From: Bacteroidota bacterium
Lineage (GTDB): Bacteria > Bacteroidota > Bacteroidia > Chitinophagales > Chitinophagaceae
DNA length: 64,000 bases
Reading direction: 5' to 3'
Assembly (NCBI GenBank): GCA_018267705.1
Contig: JAFDXX010000004.1
Coordinates: 513,197-577,196, forward strand
A model generated the notes under the pieces. The model ran no database searches and had not been told where the DNA came from. It saw only the letters and a list, made by a program, of their open reading frames with translations. The position numbers and the translations under genes are program-made. Shown here one piece after another: positions 63,999 to 64,000 of the stretch (within the stretch, counting starts at the first letter, position 1; the number at the start of each line of letters is the position of its first letter).

Positions 63999-64000
63999 TT

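Noticed and set aside
1..64000. Foreign island, prophage, toxin-antitoxin or defence system
   Set aside because: Gene content is housekeeping throughout, with no integrase, phage, restriction or toxin genes, and composition is even apart from the S3 tail.

Overview
The window is a stretch of core chromosome from a low-GC member of the Bacteroidota, most probably of the Chitinophagaceae or a near relative. The evidence is the type IX secretion protein PorQ, a parA-parB-DUF5683-dapB cluster, a class II (metal-type) KdsA, SDR-type threonine dehydrogenase, promoters of the TTTG-N19-TAnnTTTG kind, and A-rich leaders in place of Shine-Dalgarno sites. I saw no phage genes, insertion sequence, CRISPR array, rRNA or tRNA. 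No gap between genes exceeds 300 bases; the longest is 286 bases, at 35413-35698.

Bases 1-11984 hold the S10-spc ribosomal protein cluster in one direction: rplC (cut by the window edge), rplD, rplW, rplB, rpsS, rplV, rpsC, rplP, rpmC, rpsQ, rplN, rplX, rplE, rpsN, rpsH, rplF, rplR, rpsE, rpmD, rplO, secY and then map. The gaps between these genes are long and most contain a hairpin or copies of an AAATTTGAAATTT-type repeat. A terminator-like hairpin lies between rplO and secY and a clear terminator follows secY. The usual continuation (infA, rpmJ, rpsM, rpsK, rpsD, rpoA, rplQ) is absent after map.

Bases 12045-31380 are mixed housekeeping genes. They include a HI0933-type flavoprotein, a minus-strand run dtd-queG-ydeI-like-bioA-anmK, the ribosome rescue factor arfB, a di-heme peroxidase, a flippase, lspA, folB, a dipeptide epimerase, an ExbB/ExbD pair, an SPFH protein, kdsA, threonine dehydrogenase, and an Rrf2 regulator facing a small outer-membrane barrel protein.

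Bases 31375-47700 carry the chromosome-partition cluster (parA, parB, DUF5683, dapB), a UPF0173 hydrolase, a membrane metallophosphoesterase, a barrel protein, lon, porQ, a DegP/HtrA protease, an e(P4)-type acid phosphatase and dnaE. Bases 47948-63998 carry an NlpC/P60 lipoprotein, a second flippase, an M1 peptidase facing an oligopeptide-binding lipoprotein, msrA, a MutS2-like protein without an Smr domain, a murQ/sugar-kinase cell-wall salvage group, a CtpA-type protease, a tiny GYF-domain protein, and at the right edge a DapA-family lyase with an aldehyde dehydrogenase that looks like the end of a 4-hydroxyproline pathway.

I did not find a convincing undescribed system. The observations most worth following are the structured gaps of the ribosomal cluster, the attenuator-like element before secY, the DnaA box upstream of dnaE, the Smr-less MutS2, and the unknown gene coupled to murQ.
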